From an uncultured Eubacteriales bacterium (GTDB taxonomy: Bacteria > Bacillota > Clostridia > Christensenellales > QALW01): a DNA stretch of 46,487 bases. Both the position numbers and the translations under genes were made by a program. Shown here one piece after another: positions 1 to 9,399 of the stretch (positions are counted from its first letter, which is position 1; each line of letters begins with the position of its first letter). The notes under the pieces were generated by a model. That model saw only the letters and a list, made by a program, of their open reading frames with translations, made no database searches and was not told where the DNA came from. The DNA lies in NCBI GenBank assembly GCA_900552055.1, contig URYI01000005.1, positions 1 to 46,487 on the forward strand, read 5' to 3'.

Positions 1-2
1 CC

Positions 3-68
3 ATTGACGATGACGCAGAAAATGCCGAAATCAGACCGCTGGAGGCGTGTATCCCCTTGTCAATTTAG
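3..68 (+). CDS. C-terminal end of an unidentified gene (partial)
   Basis: An open frame enters from the left edge of the window and ends at a TAG at 66-68, leaving 21 codons that finish with a short hydrophobic tail (ACIPLSI). Codon use is gene-like, with many acidic residues. The frame would be convergent with the SGNH-hydrolase gene that ends at 101. Too little is present to name a family, and it could be a chance open frame. Confidence 0.3.
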   Translation: MDDDAENAEIRPLEACIPLSI

Positions 69-100
69 GATATTCTTAAGCTTTATATATTGCGGCAATA

Positions 101-979
101 TCAGCTTACGGCTACAGCCTGTGTATACAGCCAATCGCCCCAGGTCATGTAATATTTACCTAGCGGGTGGCTGCCGTCTGCGCTGTACTGGGGATCCAGC
201 GCGTGGTTTTCATCGTCAAAAAGGACGTTTACATCTATATAGAAAACCTTTTGATTGTCCGCCAGGCCAGCTATGGCGCTGTTCAGCCTGTCTATATTGG
301 CGTTGTTATATATGCTGTCACCGTCTGATTTGCTCTTGGTAACATGCAGATTGGCCTGTACATATATTATGGCGTCGGGGCAGAGGGATTTAATTGTATC
401 CAATACTTCAGAATATTTGGATACAATGCTGTTATAGGAGGGATAGCCCAGTTCATTTATTCCCAGCATTATATATATCTTTTTAAAACTGTTGTTTTTA
501 AGCAGATTTTCTAAATTGGTCTGCCCCTTTCCGGGGACGTCCAATTCCTTGTTCATTACGTTGATTACCTGCATGCCTATATCAGCAAAATAGGTGGCGT
601 CTTTTATGTTGGAATACTGATAAAGCCCTACCGTGCGCGAATCACCGATAAACAGCGCGTCTTTAAAGTAATCTTCCCCTACTGTCCCGCTTGGGCTTTG
701 GGGCGCAGTTGCTGAAGGCGTTTGGGTTTGTCCGCCGTCTGAAGAGGGAGTCTCTCCGGTGGCCGGGGAAGAAGTTTCCCCGTTTGTCGGCGCGGGAGCT
801 TGTCCGGTAATGGCGGGTTGGTTTGTTTCTGTCGGAGTATTGTTCAATTCGTCAGAGGGTTGAGCAGCGTTTTGAGGCCACAGCTGCTTTATAGCTATTG
901 GCAGCGCTATAATTACAATTACTATAACGGCTATTAAAAAGATATGCTGTGCAACTTTGGATTTCCTTTTCCTGGGCAT
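101..979 (-). CDS. Membrane-anchored SGNH/GDSL hydrolase-like protein
   Basis: 292 aa. Residues 12-31 form one membrane anchor after a basic N-terminus; residues 37-100 are a Thr/Pro/Ser/Gln-rich spacer, so the catalytic domain should lie outside the membrane. The domain shows SGNH blocks: GDSRT (112-116, putative nucleophile Ser114), LGIN (Asn175) and DGSH (Asp268/His271). It lies 65 bp downstream of an MBOAT acyltransferase gene on the same strand and has its own AAGGAGG site. In known polysaccharide or peptidoglycan O-acetylation systems an MBOAT channel passes acetyl groups to an SGNH partner; that role is inferred from the pairing. Deacetylase or esterase activity is the alternative. Confidence 0.85.
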   Translation of the reverse strand: MPRKRKSKVAQHIFLIAVIVIVIIALPIAIKQLWPQNAAQPSDELNNTPTETNQPAITGQAPAPTNGETSSPATGETPSSDGGQTQTPSATAPQSPSGTVGEDYFKDALFIGDSRTVGLYQYSNIKDATYFADIGMQVINVMNKELDVPGKGQTNLENLLKNNSFKKIYIMLGINELGYPSYNSIVSKYSEVLDTIKSLCPDAIIYVQANLHVTKSKSDGDSIYNNANIDRLNSAIAGLADNQKVFYIDVNVLFDDENHALDPQYSADGSHPLGKYYMTWGDWLYTQAVAVS

Positions 980-1044
980 TGTTTTGTACCTCCTTGGCAG
1001 TTAAGCTTATTCTGATGTATGTTTAAATCCTCAATTTGAGGATA

Positions 1045-2463
1045 TTAGAATCTAAAATATAGGAACGGGTCATCCAGTCCTATAAACAGACAATAGAGCG
1101 AACCTGCAAATATTGCGATGAGTATCAAAGCCTCAATAAGCGGGTTTCGCCGTATAACCGTAAAAATGCGGCGGGGAATAGGCGTGGAAAATATAAAGCA
1201 GACAAGCAGCAGTACGCCGAAAGACTGCAAGTTGACTATATAATCCTGCTCAAAAACATTTATCGGCTCGCTTCCCAGGAAGGGAAAAAGCCTTCCTAAG
1301 AATATTCCCAGCTGCTTAATGTCGGTAATGGCAAAGACGGCCCAGCTGAGGGGTATGAGCAGGAGCATATAAAGATGGCCCAGCCATCGGTATCTGTCCA
1401 GATATTTTTTGAGGAAAAGCTTTTCTATAAAGATAAAGAAGAAAAGCACCAGTCCCCAAAGCACGAAATTCCAGCTTGCGCCGTGCCATATTCCGGTAAG
1501 CAGCCACACGACAAACAGATTAAAAATTGTTCGGGCCGTGCCTTTTCTGTTTCCGCCCAGGGGAATATAAACATATTCTCTGAACCAGCTTCCCAGCGTT
1601 ATGTGCCAGCGACGCCAGAATTCGGTCATGGAAGTGGAGATATAGGGATAATCGAAATTCTTGGGCAGCTTAAAGCCCATCATGCGCCCCAGTCCTATGG
1701 CCATAAGCGAGTATCCGTAAAAATCAAAATATATCTGGAAGGTATAGGCAAAAATGCTCATCCAGGCTAAGGGAGTGGAAATGCTTTCATAGCCTATGTT
1801 TGCCGCACTGTTCCAGAGATTGGCTATCTGGTTGGCCAGGAGCACCTTAAGGCCCAGGCCGATTATAAATTCCTTGAGGCCGCTTTCAGCCAGAGCAAGT
1901 GTGTGCTTCCGTTTATGCAGCTGCTTTGCTACTGAAGAATAGGTGACAATAGGCCCGGCGATGAGCTGGGGGAACATGCATATATAAACTCCCAGATCCA
2001 GGACTGATTTTTCTGCCGGCACTTTCTGCTTATATACGTCTATAATATAGGAGCATATCTGGAAGGTGTAAAAGCTTATGCCTATGGGCAGAATCCAGTT
2101 GGCCAAGGGCAGCTCAAAGCCCAGGTCGGGAAAGAATCTTCCGAAGAACGCGTTAATATTCGCAAAAATGAAGTCAGAATACTTAAATAAAAAAAGCCAT
2201 GCGAAATTATAGGCCAGGCCGGCAGCCAGCCAAAGGCTTTTCCTTTGCTCGCTGCGGCTTATCGCAAGACCGAAAAAATAATTCAATACTATTGATATTA
2301 TTAATAAAAGGATATAGCGAGGCTCGTCCAGCACTCCGTAGGAATAAAAGGCCAGACTGGCAATAAAGAGCCATAAATTTTTGCCCCTGAAAGGAAGCAG
2401 GTAATATACAAGAAAAAATATCGGAAGAAATATAAAAATAAATTCTATGCTGCTGAAAACCAT
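1045..2463 (-). CDS. MBOAT family membrane-bound O-acyltransferase (AlgI/DltB-like)
   Basis: 472 aa, polytopic membrane protein of usual AlgI-type length. Hallmarks are FWRRWH at 282-287, the YIPLGGNR segment near 299-306, and WHGAS at 326-330, where His327 matches the catalytic histidine of the family. Such proteins take an acyl group from the cytoplasm and deliver it to an extracytoplasmic polymer. It sits between a nucleotide-sugar dehydratase gene (30 bp upstream) and an SGNH protein gene, so O-acetylation of a cell-surface polysaccharide is the likely job. DltB is less likely because no dltA/dltC/dltD genes are nearby. The start is supported by GGGGAAG seven bases upstream of the ATG. 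Confidence 0.9.
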   Translation of the reverse strand: MVFSSIEFIFIFLPIFFLVYYLLPFRGKNLWLFIASLAFYSYGVLDEPRYILLLIISIVLNYFFGLAISRSEQRKSLWLAAGLAYNFAWLFLFKYSDFIFANINAFFGRFFPDLGFELPLANWILPIGISFYTFQICSYIIDVYKQKVPAEKSVLDLGVYICMFPQLIAGPIVTYSSVAKQLHKRKHTLALAESGLKEFIIGLGLKVLLANQIANLWNSAANIGYESISTPLAWMSIFAYTFQIYFDFYGYSLMAIGLGRMMGFKLPKNFDYPYISTSMTEFWRRWHITLGSWFREYVYIPLGGNRKGTARTIFNLFVVWLLTGIWHGASWNFVLWGLVLFFFIFIEKLFLKKYLDRYRWLGHLYMLLLIPLSWAVFAITDIKQLGIFLGRLFPFLGSEPINVFEQDYIVNLQSFGVLLLVCFIFSTPIPRRIFTVIRRNPLIEALILIAIFAGSLYCLFIGLDDPFLYFRF

Positions 2464-2493
2464 ATGCTTCCCCTGCTGTAATTGTATTAAAGA

Positions 2494-4353
2494 TTAATCT
2501 TCCTGTTCGGTAAAATTAGGCACAACGGCCTTGAGCGTACTGCGCACCTCCCGTCCGTTTTCTACCGCGTCCTTCAGCTCCTGAATATGCTTCCAGAATA
2601 GCTGAGCGTCAAATTCGACGGGCTGCAAAACAAATATTTTATTATTCTCGGTTTTGGTCATCTTATTGGATTCATCCTGGTTATAAAGCTCTTCATAGAG
2701 CTTTTCGCCAGGCCGCAGGCCGGTATACTGGATTTTTATGTCCTTATCGGGAGTAAAGCCCGAAAGCCGGATCATATTGCGGGCCAAATCGTCTATAAAT
2801 ACAGGCTGCCCCATATCCAGCACGAATATTTCGCCGCCTGCCGCCAGCGCGCCGGCCTGCACTACCAGCCGCGCCGCTTCCGGTATGGTCATAAAATACC
2901 TGGTTATTTTGGGGTGGGTAACGGTAACTGGGCCGCCTGCGGCAATCTGCCGCTTAAAGGTTGGGATAACGCTGCCGTTGCTGCCCAGGACGTTGCCGAA
3001 GCGCACCGCCGCGAATTTAGTAGCGCTGCCCTCCAGATTGAGGTGCTGCATTATAAGCTCGCTTACCCGTTTGGTAGCGCCCATGACATTGGTGGGATTA
3101 ACAGCCTTATCAGTAGACAGCAGCACGAAATGCTCCGAGTTATACTCCATAGCGCAGCGGGCCGTGTTAAGGGTGCCGAATACGTTGTTTTTTACTGCCT
3201 CGCGTGAATTGTCCTCCATGAGGGGCACATGCTTATGGGCGGCCGCATGGAAAACAACTTCTGGGTGAAATTCCTCGAATATTTCGCGCATTCGGGCCAT
3301 ATCCCGCACAGAGCCTATGCGTATGCAGACGTTTAATTCAGGCTGCCGCGCTTTAAGCTCATTCATAAGCTCAAAGGCGTTATTCTCGTAAATATCAAAT
3401 ATAACAAGCTGTTTTAGGCCGCAGAGCGCAGTCTGGCGGCAAAGCTCCGAGCCTATGGAACCGCCTCCGCCCGTTACCAGGACAGTCCGGCCCTTAAGAT
3501 AGGACAATACTGAATGCTGGTCTATTACAATTTCGGGACGGGGCAGCAGTTCCTGCGGGTCTATGTCCCGTATCATATCCAGACTGACGGTATCGTCTAT
3601 TTCCTCAAGCGGGGGAAGGGTAGTAACCTTTCGGCCTGTCTGCGCAGCAAGCTTTAAAATCTGCCTGCGCTCCGAATCGGTGGCGCTGGGTATGGCCAGC
3701 ATTATTTCATCTATGGACAGCTTTTCGGCTATTGCCGTCATTTCCTCACAGCTACCCTTAACAGGTACGCCATGAACGCGCATTCCGTGTTTAGAGGGGT
3801 CATCGTCCACAATCGCTATAGGACGTCCGTAAACATATCCGCCTCCGCGCAGGTAATCAATCAGCATGGCGCCCGCCGCTCCCGCGCCTATAATAAGCAG
3901 GCGCTTGCTGTTCTTTTTGCTTTCTATGCGGGTCTTAATCAGCCGGGGCAGATAAAGGCAGAGACGAGAGCCTATAATGAAAATCAGGGCTATGAGCATG
4001 TAATTGAGATAATAGGAGAGGGAAAGCTCAATGCCCGTGTCCAGCAGGCCGTCCGTTAAATAGAGAGCCAGCGTGGAAATAGCCGTTACTACTGCTATCT
4101 GGAACATTTCGGTCAGGGTAGCGGAGTATTTCCAGATGTGATTATAAATTCCCATGCAGGCGAAAATAATAACTGTGGCGCCTGCGGCGGCAGCGTGATA
4201 ACGGTTGAATATCCTGTTTGCGTAATCGCTTATTTCTCCCTGAGTGAAAATTACAAGCGAAAGGCGCATAGCCAGAAACAGCAGCACCATATCTATGCAT
4301 ATAAAAAGGGCGCAGGAACCCCATTTTTTTATAACGGCTTCTGTCTTTTTCAT
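2494..4353 (-). CDS. Membrane-anchored nucleotide-sugar 4,6-dehydratase/epimerase (CapD/PglF/WbpM type)
   Basis: 619 aa, the full length of the membrane-bound FlaA1/CapD group. Four N-terminal membrane segments (about 15-35, 58-72, 85-100, 115-135) are followed by a first Rossmann fold (GAGAAG, 156-161) and a second SDR domain (TGGGGSIGSE, 294-303). The usual SDR Tyr is replaced by Met in VMGATK (Met424, Lys428), as is typical of the 4,6-dehydratases that act on UDP-GlcNAc. It should open the pathway to a modified amino sugar for a surface glycan. First gene of an operon with MBOAT and SGNH genes; an AAAAGG site precedes the ATG. Confidence 0.92.
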   Translation of the reverse strand: MKKTEAVIKKWGSCALFICIDMVLLFLAMRLSLVIFTQGEISDYANRIFNRYHAAAAGATVIIFACMGIYNHIWKYSATLTEMFQIAVVTAISTLALYLTDGLLDTGIELSLSYYLNYMLIALIFIIGSRLCLYLPRLIKTRIESKKNSKRLLIIGAGAAGAMLIDYLRGGGYVYGRPIAIVDDDPSKHGMRVHGVPVKGSCEEMTAIAEKLSIDEIMLAIPSATDSERRQILKLAAQTGRKVTTLPPLEEIDDTVSLDMIRDIDPQELLPRPEIVIDQHSVLSYLKGRTVLVTGGGGSIGSELCRQTALCGLKQLVIFDIYENNAFELMNELKARQPELNVCIRIGSVRDMARMREIFEEFHPEVVFHAAAHKHVPLMEDNSREAVKNNVFGTLNTARCAMEYNSEHFVLLSTDKAVNPTNVMGATKRVSELIMQHLNLEGSATKFAAVRFGNVLGSNGSVIPTFKRQIAAGGPVTVTHPKITRYFMTIPEAARLVVQAGALAAGGEIFVLDMGQPVFIDDLARNMIRLSGFTPDKDIKIQYTGLRPGEKLYEELYNQDESNKMTKTENNKIFVLQPVEFDAQLFWKHIQELKDAVENGREVRSTLKAVVPNFTEQED

Positions 4354-4597
4354 AACCTTTTACTATATATACTGAACAAATATATTTCTTTCGGAAATAT
4401 TTCAGCATTCTCCTTTGTATTGTATTTCCTGTACGCTGAATTTCAGTTTCCCAAAACTATGGCGCCAGCTTTAAATTAAGCACAGCATTAAAGAGCGCTG
4501 ACAAAACAAAACAGAAACGCGCCGGGCGCTCCCGTTTATGTCGCAGCATTCCTGTCCGATTGGGGAGTATGTATTTTTAAGCAAATTTATTATCGAT

Positions 4598-4626
4598 ATA
4601 ATAGCCCATAACGCAGATATTGTCAA
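4598..4626 (-). promoter_or_regulatory. SigmaA-type promoter of the polysaccharide operon
   Basis: On the minus strand: TTGACA (4621-4626), 17-bp spacer, TATTAT (4598-4603). The predicted start near 4591 gives a leader of about 240 nt before the dehydratase gene. I recognise no riboswitch in that leader. Confidence 0.75.
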
Positions 4627-4694
4627 GACGGCAGGGCAGAATTAAATTAAATGTAATATAAATGTCATTACTCATGAATTAATCTATATTTAAT

Positions 4695-4724
4695 TTGCCA
4701 GACAGCCGCTGTTAATAGTATAAT
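4695..4724 (+). promoter_or_regulatory. SigmaA-type promoter of the ABC exporter
   Basis: TTGCCA (4695-4700), 18-bp spacer, TATAAT (4719-4724), predicted start near 4731. It is divergent from the polysaccharide promoter about 70 bp away. Confidence 0.65.
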
Positions 4725-4756
4725 GCTTTAGTGCAAGCTTTATACTTTCGGGGGTA

Positions 4757-5671
4757 ATGACGTTGAAAAGCATTGAGGTTTTAGGGTTAAAAAAATATTA
4801 CGGCAATATTAAAGCGGTGGACGGCGTTGATTTTTATGTGGAGCCGGGGAGCCTTTTTGCGTTTCTGGGACCTAACGGCGCAGGCAAGTCAACCGTTATA
4901 GACATTTTATGCACATTAAGCCGTCCGCAGGCCGGGCAGGCGTTTATTAACGGCATGGAAATAGGCCGGGAGGATGAAAAAATACGGTCTGAAATAGGGG
5001 TTGTATTTCAGGAGGGCGTATTGGACAGGCTGCTGAGCGTACGGGAAAACCTTATGCTTAGGGGCTCGTTTTACGGACTAAAGGGAGAAGAATTAAAAAA
5101 GCGTATGGAAAATGCTCTGCTTGAAGCGGACGCAGCCGAATTTGCCGACAGACGGTACGGCAAACTATCGGGCGGCCAGCGTCGCCGCGCCGATATAGCC
5201 AGGGCCCTTGTCAATTCTCCCAAAATTCTTTTTCTGGACGAGCCTACGACGGGCCTGGACCCTCAGACGCGGGCGGGCATATGGGAGACGGTCAGAAGGC
5301 TTCAGCGGGAAAACGGCATGACGGTTTTTCTTACCACGCATTATATGGAAGAAGCGGATTCGGCCGATTATGTAGTTGTATTGGACAACGGGCGCGTAAA
5401 AGCAAAGGGTACTCCAAATCAGCTTAAAAAGGAATATGCCGCAGATTGCCTTAAATTATATGGGGATGTTCCGCATTTGATTGATATCATAAAAGAAACC
5501 CGGCTTTCTTATTCTGTTTTAGCGGACGGAATAAAGATAAATCTGGAAAATACTCTTTCGGCCCTGCCTCTGCTTGAAAAGGCCGGAGGAGCTATAACAG
5601 GCTTTGAGGTGGCCATGGGGGATATGGACGATGCTTTTATGGGTATAACCGGAAAGGAGATAAGGGAATGA
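4757..5671 (+). CDS. ABC transporter ATP-binding protein (ABC-2/DrrA type)
   Basis: 304 aa. Walker A GPNGAGKST (38-46), Q-loop VVFQEG (82-87), signature LSGGQ (137-141), Walker B ILFLDEP (157-163), followed by an about 90-residue C-terminal extension as in DrrA/CcmA/NodI-like exporters. It energises the permease encoded next, with which it overlaps by 4 nt (ATGA). Substrate unknown: drug, lipid or polymer export are all possible. The start is ambiguous; a TTG at 4763 has better spacing from GGGGG (4749-4753) than the ATG at 4757. Confidence 0.9.
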   Translation: MTLKSIEVLGLKKYYGNIKAVDGVDFYVEPGSLFAFLGPNGAGKSTVIDILCTLSRPQAGQAFINGMEIGREDEKIRSEIGVVFQEGVLDRLLSVRENLMLRGSFYGLKGEELKKRMENALLEADAAEFADRRYGKLSGGQRRRADIARALVNSPKILFLDEPTTGLDPQTRAGIWETVRRLQRENGMTVFLTTHYMEEADSADYVVVLDNGRVKAKGTPNQLKKEYAADCLKLYGDVPHLIDIIKETRLSYSVLADGIKINLENTLSALPLLEKAGGAITGFEVAMGDMDDAFMGITGKEIRE

Positions 5672-6528
5672 TTCATTTTACGCTGAGAAATCTCAAGGTG
5701 TTTTACAGGGACAAAAGCTCGGTGTTTTTCTCTATGCTGGCTGTGCTCATAATCATAGTGCTTTATTTTGCTTTCCTGGGAGACGCCTGGAGCGGGCAGT
5801 TCCAGGGGGTGGACAATATGAAGGGCATAATGGATAACTGGATAAGCGCGGGACTGCTTGCGGTGGCCAGCCTTACTTCCACCATGGGCGCGTTCGGGGT
5901 AATGGTGGAGGATAAGGCGCGCCGCCTGGCAAAGGATTTTTATTCCTCTCCCTTAAAAAGGCGGGATATTGCCGGAGGGTATGTGCTTAGTTCGTTTTTT
6001 GTGGGAGTTATCATGAGCCTGCTTACCCTTTTGGTTACGCAAATATATATAATTGCTGCGGGCGGCGCTTTTATGGGCGGCGCGGCTCTGCTTAAGGTAA
6101 TGGGACTGATTTTGATATGCTCGGCTTCAAATACTGCCTTTGTGCTGTTTATCGTATCCTTTTTTAACAGTCAGGGCGCTTTTACTGGAGCCAGCACTGT
6201 CATAGGCACGTTTATAGGCTTTGTGGCGGGCATATATATGCCTATAGGAGTGCTGCCTGAAGGAGTCAGGGCGGTCGTAAAGATTTTTCCCGTTTCGCAC
6301 GGGGCGGCGCTTATGCGGCAGGCTGTTATGGAAAATCAGCTTGCGGAGGCTTTTAAGGGCGCGCCCGCGGGCGCCTTGGAGGAATTCAATCAAATGATGG
6401 GCAACAGCCTGAATTTTGGCGATTATGCTGTGCCTGCTGGCGTCAGTATAGCTGTTCTGGTTCTGTCAGGAGTGCTGTTTTTCTTGCTGGCCCTTCTTAA
6501 TATACGCCGCAAAGGAAAAAATATTTAA
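5668..6528 (+). CDS. ABC-2 type transporter permease
   Basis: 286 aa with six predicted membrane segments (roughly 20-38, 58-80, 107-132, 143-167, 178-198, 257-280), the layout of ABC-2 exporters such as DrrB. It is translationally coupled to the ATPase by a 4-nt overlap. The pair forms a complete exporter of unknown cargo. No accessory regulator lies beside it. Confidence 0.88.
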   Translation: MIHFTLRNLKVFYRDKSSVFFSMLAVLIIIVLYFAFLGDAWSGQFQGVDNMKGIMDNWISAGLLAVASLTSTMGAFGVMVEDKARRLAKDFYSSPLKRRDIAGGYVLSSFFVGVIMSLLTLLVTQIYIIAAGGAFMGGAALLKVMGLILICSASNTAFVLFIVSFFNSQGAFTGASTVIGTFIGFVAGIYMPIGVLPEGVRAVVKIFPVSHGAALMRQAVMENQLAEAFKGAPAGALEEFNQMMGNSLNFGDYAVPAGVSIAVLVLSGVLFFLLALLNIRRKGKNI

Positions 6529-6535
6529 ATTCCGC

Positions 6536-6564
6536 TTGCTTTTTAATTGGTATTATGCTATTAT
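6536..6564 (+). promoter_or_regulatory. Promoter of secG-rnr
   Basis: TTGCTT (6536-6541), 17-bp spacer ending in an extended -10 TG (6556-6557), and TATTAT (6559-6564). The start would fall near 6571, 34 nt before the secG ATG. Confidence 0.65.
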
Positions 6565-6604
6565 ACTACTGCTCTTTTATAGGTGAAAGGAATGAGTATT
6601 AAAA

Positions 6605-6880
6605 ATGTACGTTACTGAAATAATATTAGCATGTATATTAGGCGTTATATCCATTCTGCTTATAATAAGTGTTTTAAAGCAGAAGGGCACTACCGAGGGC
6701 CTGGGCAGCATTTTGGGCGGAAATAATACCGACAGCTTTTTAGGCAGGAACAAGGCGGTCAAGACCAAGGAGGGCAGGCTGGCCCTTATGACTAAGATAT
6801 GCGTTGTGCTTATAGTTGTTGTGGCTATCGTACTTGCCGTGCTGCTTTCCATTTCCGAATTACGAGCAGCGGCCGCTTAA
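6605..6880 (+). CDS. secG: Preprotein translocase subunit SecG
   Basis: 91 aa, with an N-terminal membrane helix (4-24), a Gly-rich cytoplasmic loop containing the SecG-like LGSILGG stretch (32-38), and a second helix (66-84). Small accessory subunit of the SecYEG channel. The order secG-rnr is common in Firmicutes, which supports the call. GAAAGGA lies before the ATG. Confidence 0.9.
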   Translation: MYVTEIILACILGVISILLIISVLKQKGTTEGLGSILGGNNTDSFLGRNKAVKTKEGRLALMTKICVVLIVVVAIVLAVLLSISELRAAAA

Positions 6881-6895
6881 ACAGGATATGCTTCC

Positions 6896-6921
6896 AGCGC
6901 CCACATCTGGGCGCTTTTTTT
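6896..6921 (+). terminator. Stem-loop with T-tract after secG
   Basis: AGCGCCCA (6896-6903) pairs perfectly with TGGGCGCT (6908-6915) across a 4-nt loop, followed by seven T residues. Intrinsic terminator or attenuator between secG and rnr. I see no separate promoter before rnr, so partial readthrough is likely. Confidence 0.8.
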
Positions 6922-6964
6922 ATTATTGCCGCTTATATTAAATGGATGTTAAAAAGGAGTAAAA

Positions 6965-9226
6965 ATGATAACAGAGGAAAAAATAATTGAATTATTGGAG
7001 AAGTATGAGAGACTGAGCAAAAAAGAGCTTAAAAAGCTTATGCTCAAGGGGGATAAGGATTATGTACCCGTTGAGGAGACGCTTAAGAAGCTTAAGAGGG
7101 ACAGGGTGCTTTTAAAGGACAAGCTGGGCAGATATTATCTTGCCGGCAAAACAGCCCCAAATAAAACGGAGGACAAAGAGCACGGCAAATCAGTAGAAAT
7201 TGCCGTTAACGGTCAAAAGTCCGGCAACGAAAAGTCGGGCAAAGCGGAGAAAATCAAGGCAAAGGTTACTAAGGGCAAAAAATCCGGCAAAGTAGGCGGG
7301 AAAGATAAAGGAAAAGCGAATGGCAGGGAATTTGAAGGCAAAATTGCGCTTGTCCGGAACAAATATGCTTTTTTTGAAGGAGAGGGCGGAGAGAGATTAT
7401 ATATACCTGCGGAAAAACTGATGGGGGCTATGCTGAACGACAGGGTCACAGCTGTTAAAACAGGGGGAAAAGAATCTGACCGCGGCGCAATTACCTCCGT
7501 TTTAGAGAGAGCTAATCAAACCGTAGTGGGTACGATAGAAAATAAAAACGGAGATATTTTTCTTGTGCCTGATGATTACAGGCTGAATGTCAAAATAAAG
7601 CTGGATAAAAAAGAAGGGCTTCCTGAAAATTTTAAGGCTGTGGCGGAAATTTACCAATACAGCCAGGACGGCGGGGAACCCCTTGGCCGGATAACTGAAA
7701 TTCTGGGAGAGGGGGAGCAGCCCGGCGCGGAAATGCTTTCGGTGCTTCGGGCGCATAATATTCCCGATGTTTTTGACCAGTCGGTGATAGATGAGGCGGA
7801 GAAAATCCCCGAATTTATCAGCAGTGCGGAAATTGCGGACAGGGAGGATCTGCGCGGGGAAAGCATATTTACCATAGACGGCATAGACGCAAAGGATTTA
7901 GATGACGCCGTAAGCATAAAAATGCAGGGCGAGGACTATATTTTAGGCGTTCATATCGCGGACGTTTCGCATTATGTCCGTCCGGACAGCGCGCTGGACG
8001 CAGAGGCATTAAAAAGGGGGACAAGCGTTTATTTTCCGGGGAGTGTTATTCCCATGCTGCCTAAGAGGCTAAGTAACGGCATATGCTCTCTTAATCCTAA
8101 TGCGGACAGGCTGGCTTTGAGCTGCGTAATGCAGATTAGCCCGGAGGGGGAGGTAATTTCCTACAGGATATTTAAGAGCGTTATCCGTTCGTGCGAGCGC
8201 CTTGTTTACGAGGATATCAATAAGCTGCTTGAGGGGGATGAGGAGCTGAAACGCCGGTATTCACATATATACGGCGAGCTTATTCTTATGCAGAAGCTGT
8301 CCGGCATTCTCGGCAAAAGGAGAAGGGCGGCCGGCAGTATAGATTTTAATGCTCCTGAACCTGAATTTACTCTGGACGAAGAGGGCAGGGCTGTGGATGT
8401 GCGCGTGCATGAACGGGGCGTATCCAATATGATGATAGAGGAATTTATGCTGGTGTGCAATCAGACTGTGGCCAGGCATATGCGTAAAAATAATCTGCCA
8501 GCAGTTTACCGTATTCATGAAAAGCCTGAAAAAAGCAAAGTAGAGAACTTTATCTCATTTGTAAGGGGTTATGGATATAATATCAAGGCGAAAAATCTTA
8601 ATGAGCCTAAAGACTATGCCATGCTGCTTGACAGCCTTAAAGGGAAGCCTGAAGAAAGGGTAATTTCGCGCTTGATGCTCCGAACCATGCAGAAGGCCAA
8701 ATACAGTCAGGAAAATACGGGCCATTTTGGGCTTGCGGCGCAGGATTATCTGCATTTTACATCTCCTATCAGGCGGTATCCTGATTTGATAGTGCACAGA
8801 ATGATACATTTTTCCCTTGAAAAGCCCGCTGCCCTTGGAGTGTGGGCAAAACGCATGCCTGCTATTGCCCTGCGCGCTTCCGAAAGGGAACGGGCCGCGC
8901 AGGAGGCCGAATGGGAAGGGGACGATATTAAAAAGGCGGAATATATGCTCAATCATATAGGGGAGAAATTCGACGGCGTGATTTCAGGCATGTGCTCAAC
9001 GGCGTTCTGGGTTGAACTGGACAATACCGTTGAAGGGATGGTGCCCCTTTCCAGCCTCCGGGATGATTTTTATATCTTTGATCAGGAAAAGTATGTTCTA
9101 ACAGGCAGAAACACCGGCAAGCGCTTTAAGCTTGGGCAGAGCGTGCGCATAAAAGTGACGGGCGCCAGCATACGGGGCCGGAGCGTCTCCTTTGAACTGG
9201 CCGGGAAAAAGAAAAATAAACTTTAA
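6965..9226 (+). CDS. rnr: Ribonuclease R (3'-5' exoribonuclease)
   Basis: 753 aa. N-terminal winged-helix segment (1-60), cold-shock-like OB regions (about 122-240), RNB catalytic domain with IDGIDAKDLDD (304-314) carrying the metal-binding aspartates, and a C-terminal S1 domain starting near GEKFDGVISG (about 660-740). It degrades structured RNA and takes part in rRNA quality control and trans-translation decay. Odd point: residues 61-121 form a Lys/Gly-rich low-complexity linker between the helix-turn-helix and OB parts. smpB, which often follows rnr, is absent here. Strong AAGGAG site. Confidence 0.95.
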   Translation: MITEEKIIELLEKYERLSKKELKKLMLKGDKDYVPVEETLKKLKRDRVLLKDKLGRYYLAGKTAPNKTEDKEHGKSVEIAVNGQKSGNEKSGKAEKIKAKVTKGKKSGKVGGKDKGKANGREFEGKIALVRNKYAFFEGEGGERLYIPAEKLMGAMLNDRVTAVKTGGKESDRGAITSVLERANQTVVGTIENKNGDIFLVPDDYRLNVKIKLDKKEGLPENFKAVAEIYQYSQDGGEPLGRITEILGEGEQPGAEMLSVLRAHNIPDVFDQSVIDEAEKIPEFISSAEIADREDLRGESIFTIDGIDAKDLDDAVSIKMQGEDYILGVHIADVSHYVRPDSALDAEALKRGTSVYFPGSVIPMLPKRLSNGICSLNPNADRLALSCVMQISPEGEVISYRIFKSVIRSCERLVYEDINKLLEGDEELKRRYSHIYGELILMQKLSGILGKRRRAAGSIDFNAPEPEFTLDEEGRAVDVRVHERGVSNMMIEEFMLVCNQTVARHMRKNNLPAVYRIHEKPEKSKVENFISFVRGYGYNIKAKNLNEPKDYAMLLDSLKGKPEERVISRLMLRTMQKAKYSQENTGHFGLAAQDYLHFTSPIRRYPDLIVHRMIHFSLEKPAALGVWAKRMPAIALRASERERAAQEAEWEGDDIKKAEYMLNHIGEKFDGVISGMCSTAFWVELDNTVEGMVPLSSLRDDFYIFDQEKYVLTGRNTGKRFKLGQSVRIKVTGASIRGRSVSFELAGKKKNKL

Positions 9227-9292
9227 AAACCCCGGCTGCTTAAAGCAGTTTCAGAACAGGATATTTTAGTTCATTATTTGCATGTAAAATAT

Positions 9293-9335
9293 TTCGGCGT
9301 GTTTTTTCTTGCTTTAAACGCGCCGAATCTGTTTT
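9293..9335 (+). terminator. Intrinsic terminator after rnr
   Basis: TTCGGCGTGTTT (9293-9304) pairs with AAACGCGCCGAA (9316-9327) over 12 bp with one G-T pair, then TCTGTTTTTA. Confidence 0.6.
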
Positions 9336-9399
9336 TATGGCCATGCTAATTATTGATTTTTAATATTAATTTAGTGCTTGTTTTTCTTAATATTGTGCA

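Noticed and set aside
1027..1043. Palindrome ATCCTCAATTTGAGGAT between the MBOAT and SGNH genes
   Set aside because: Only six safe pairs with a 5-nt loop and no T-tract; too weak to call a terminator within the operon.
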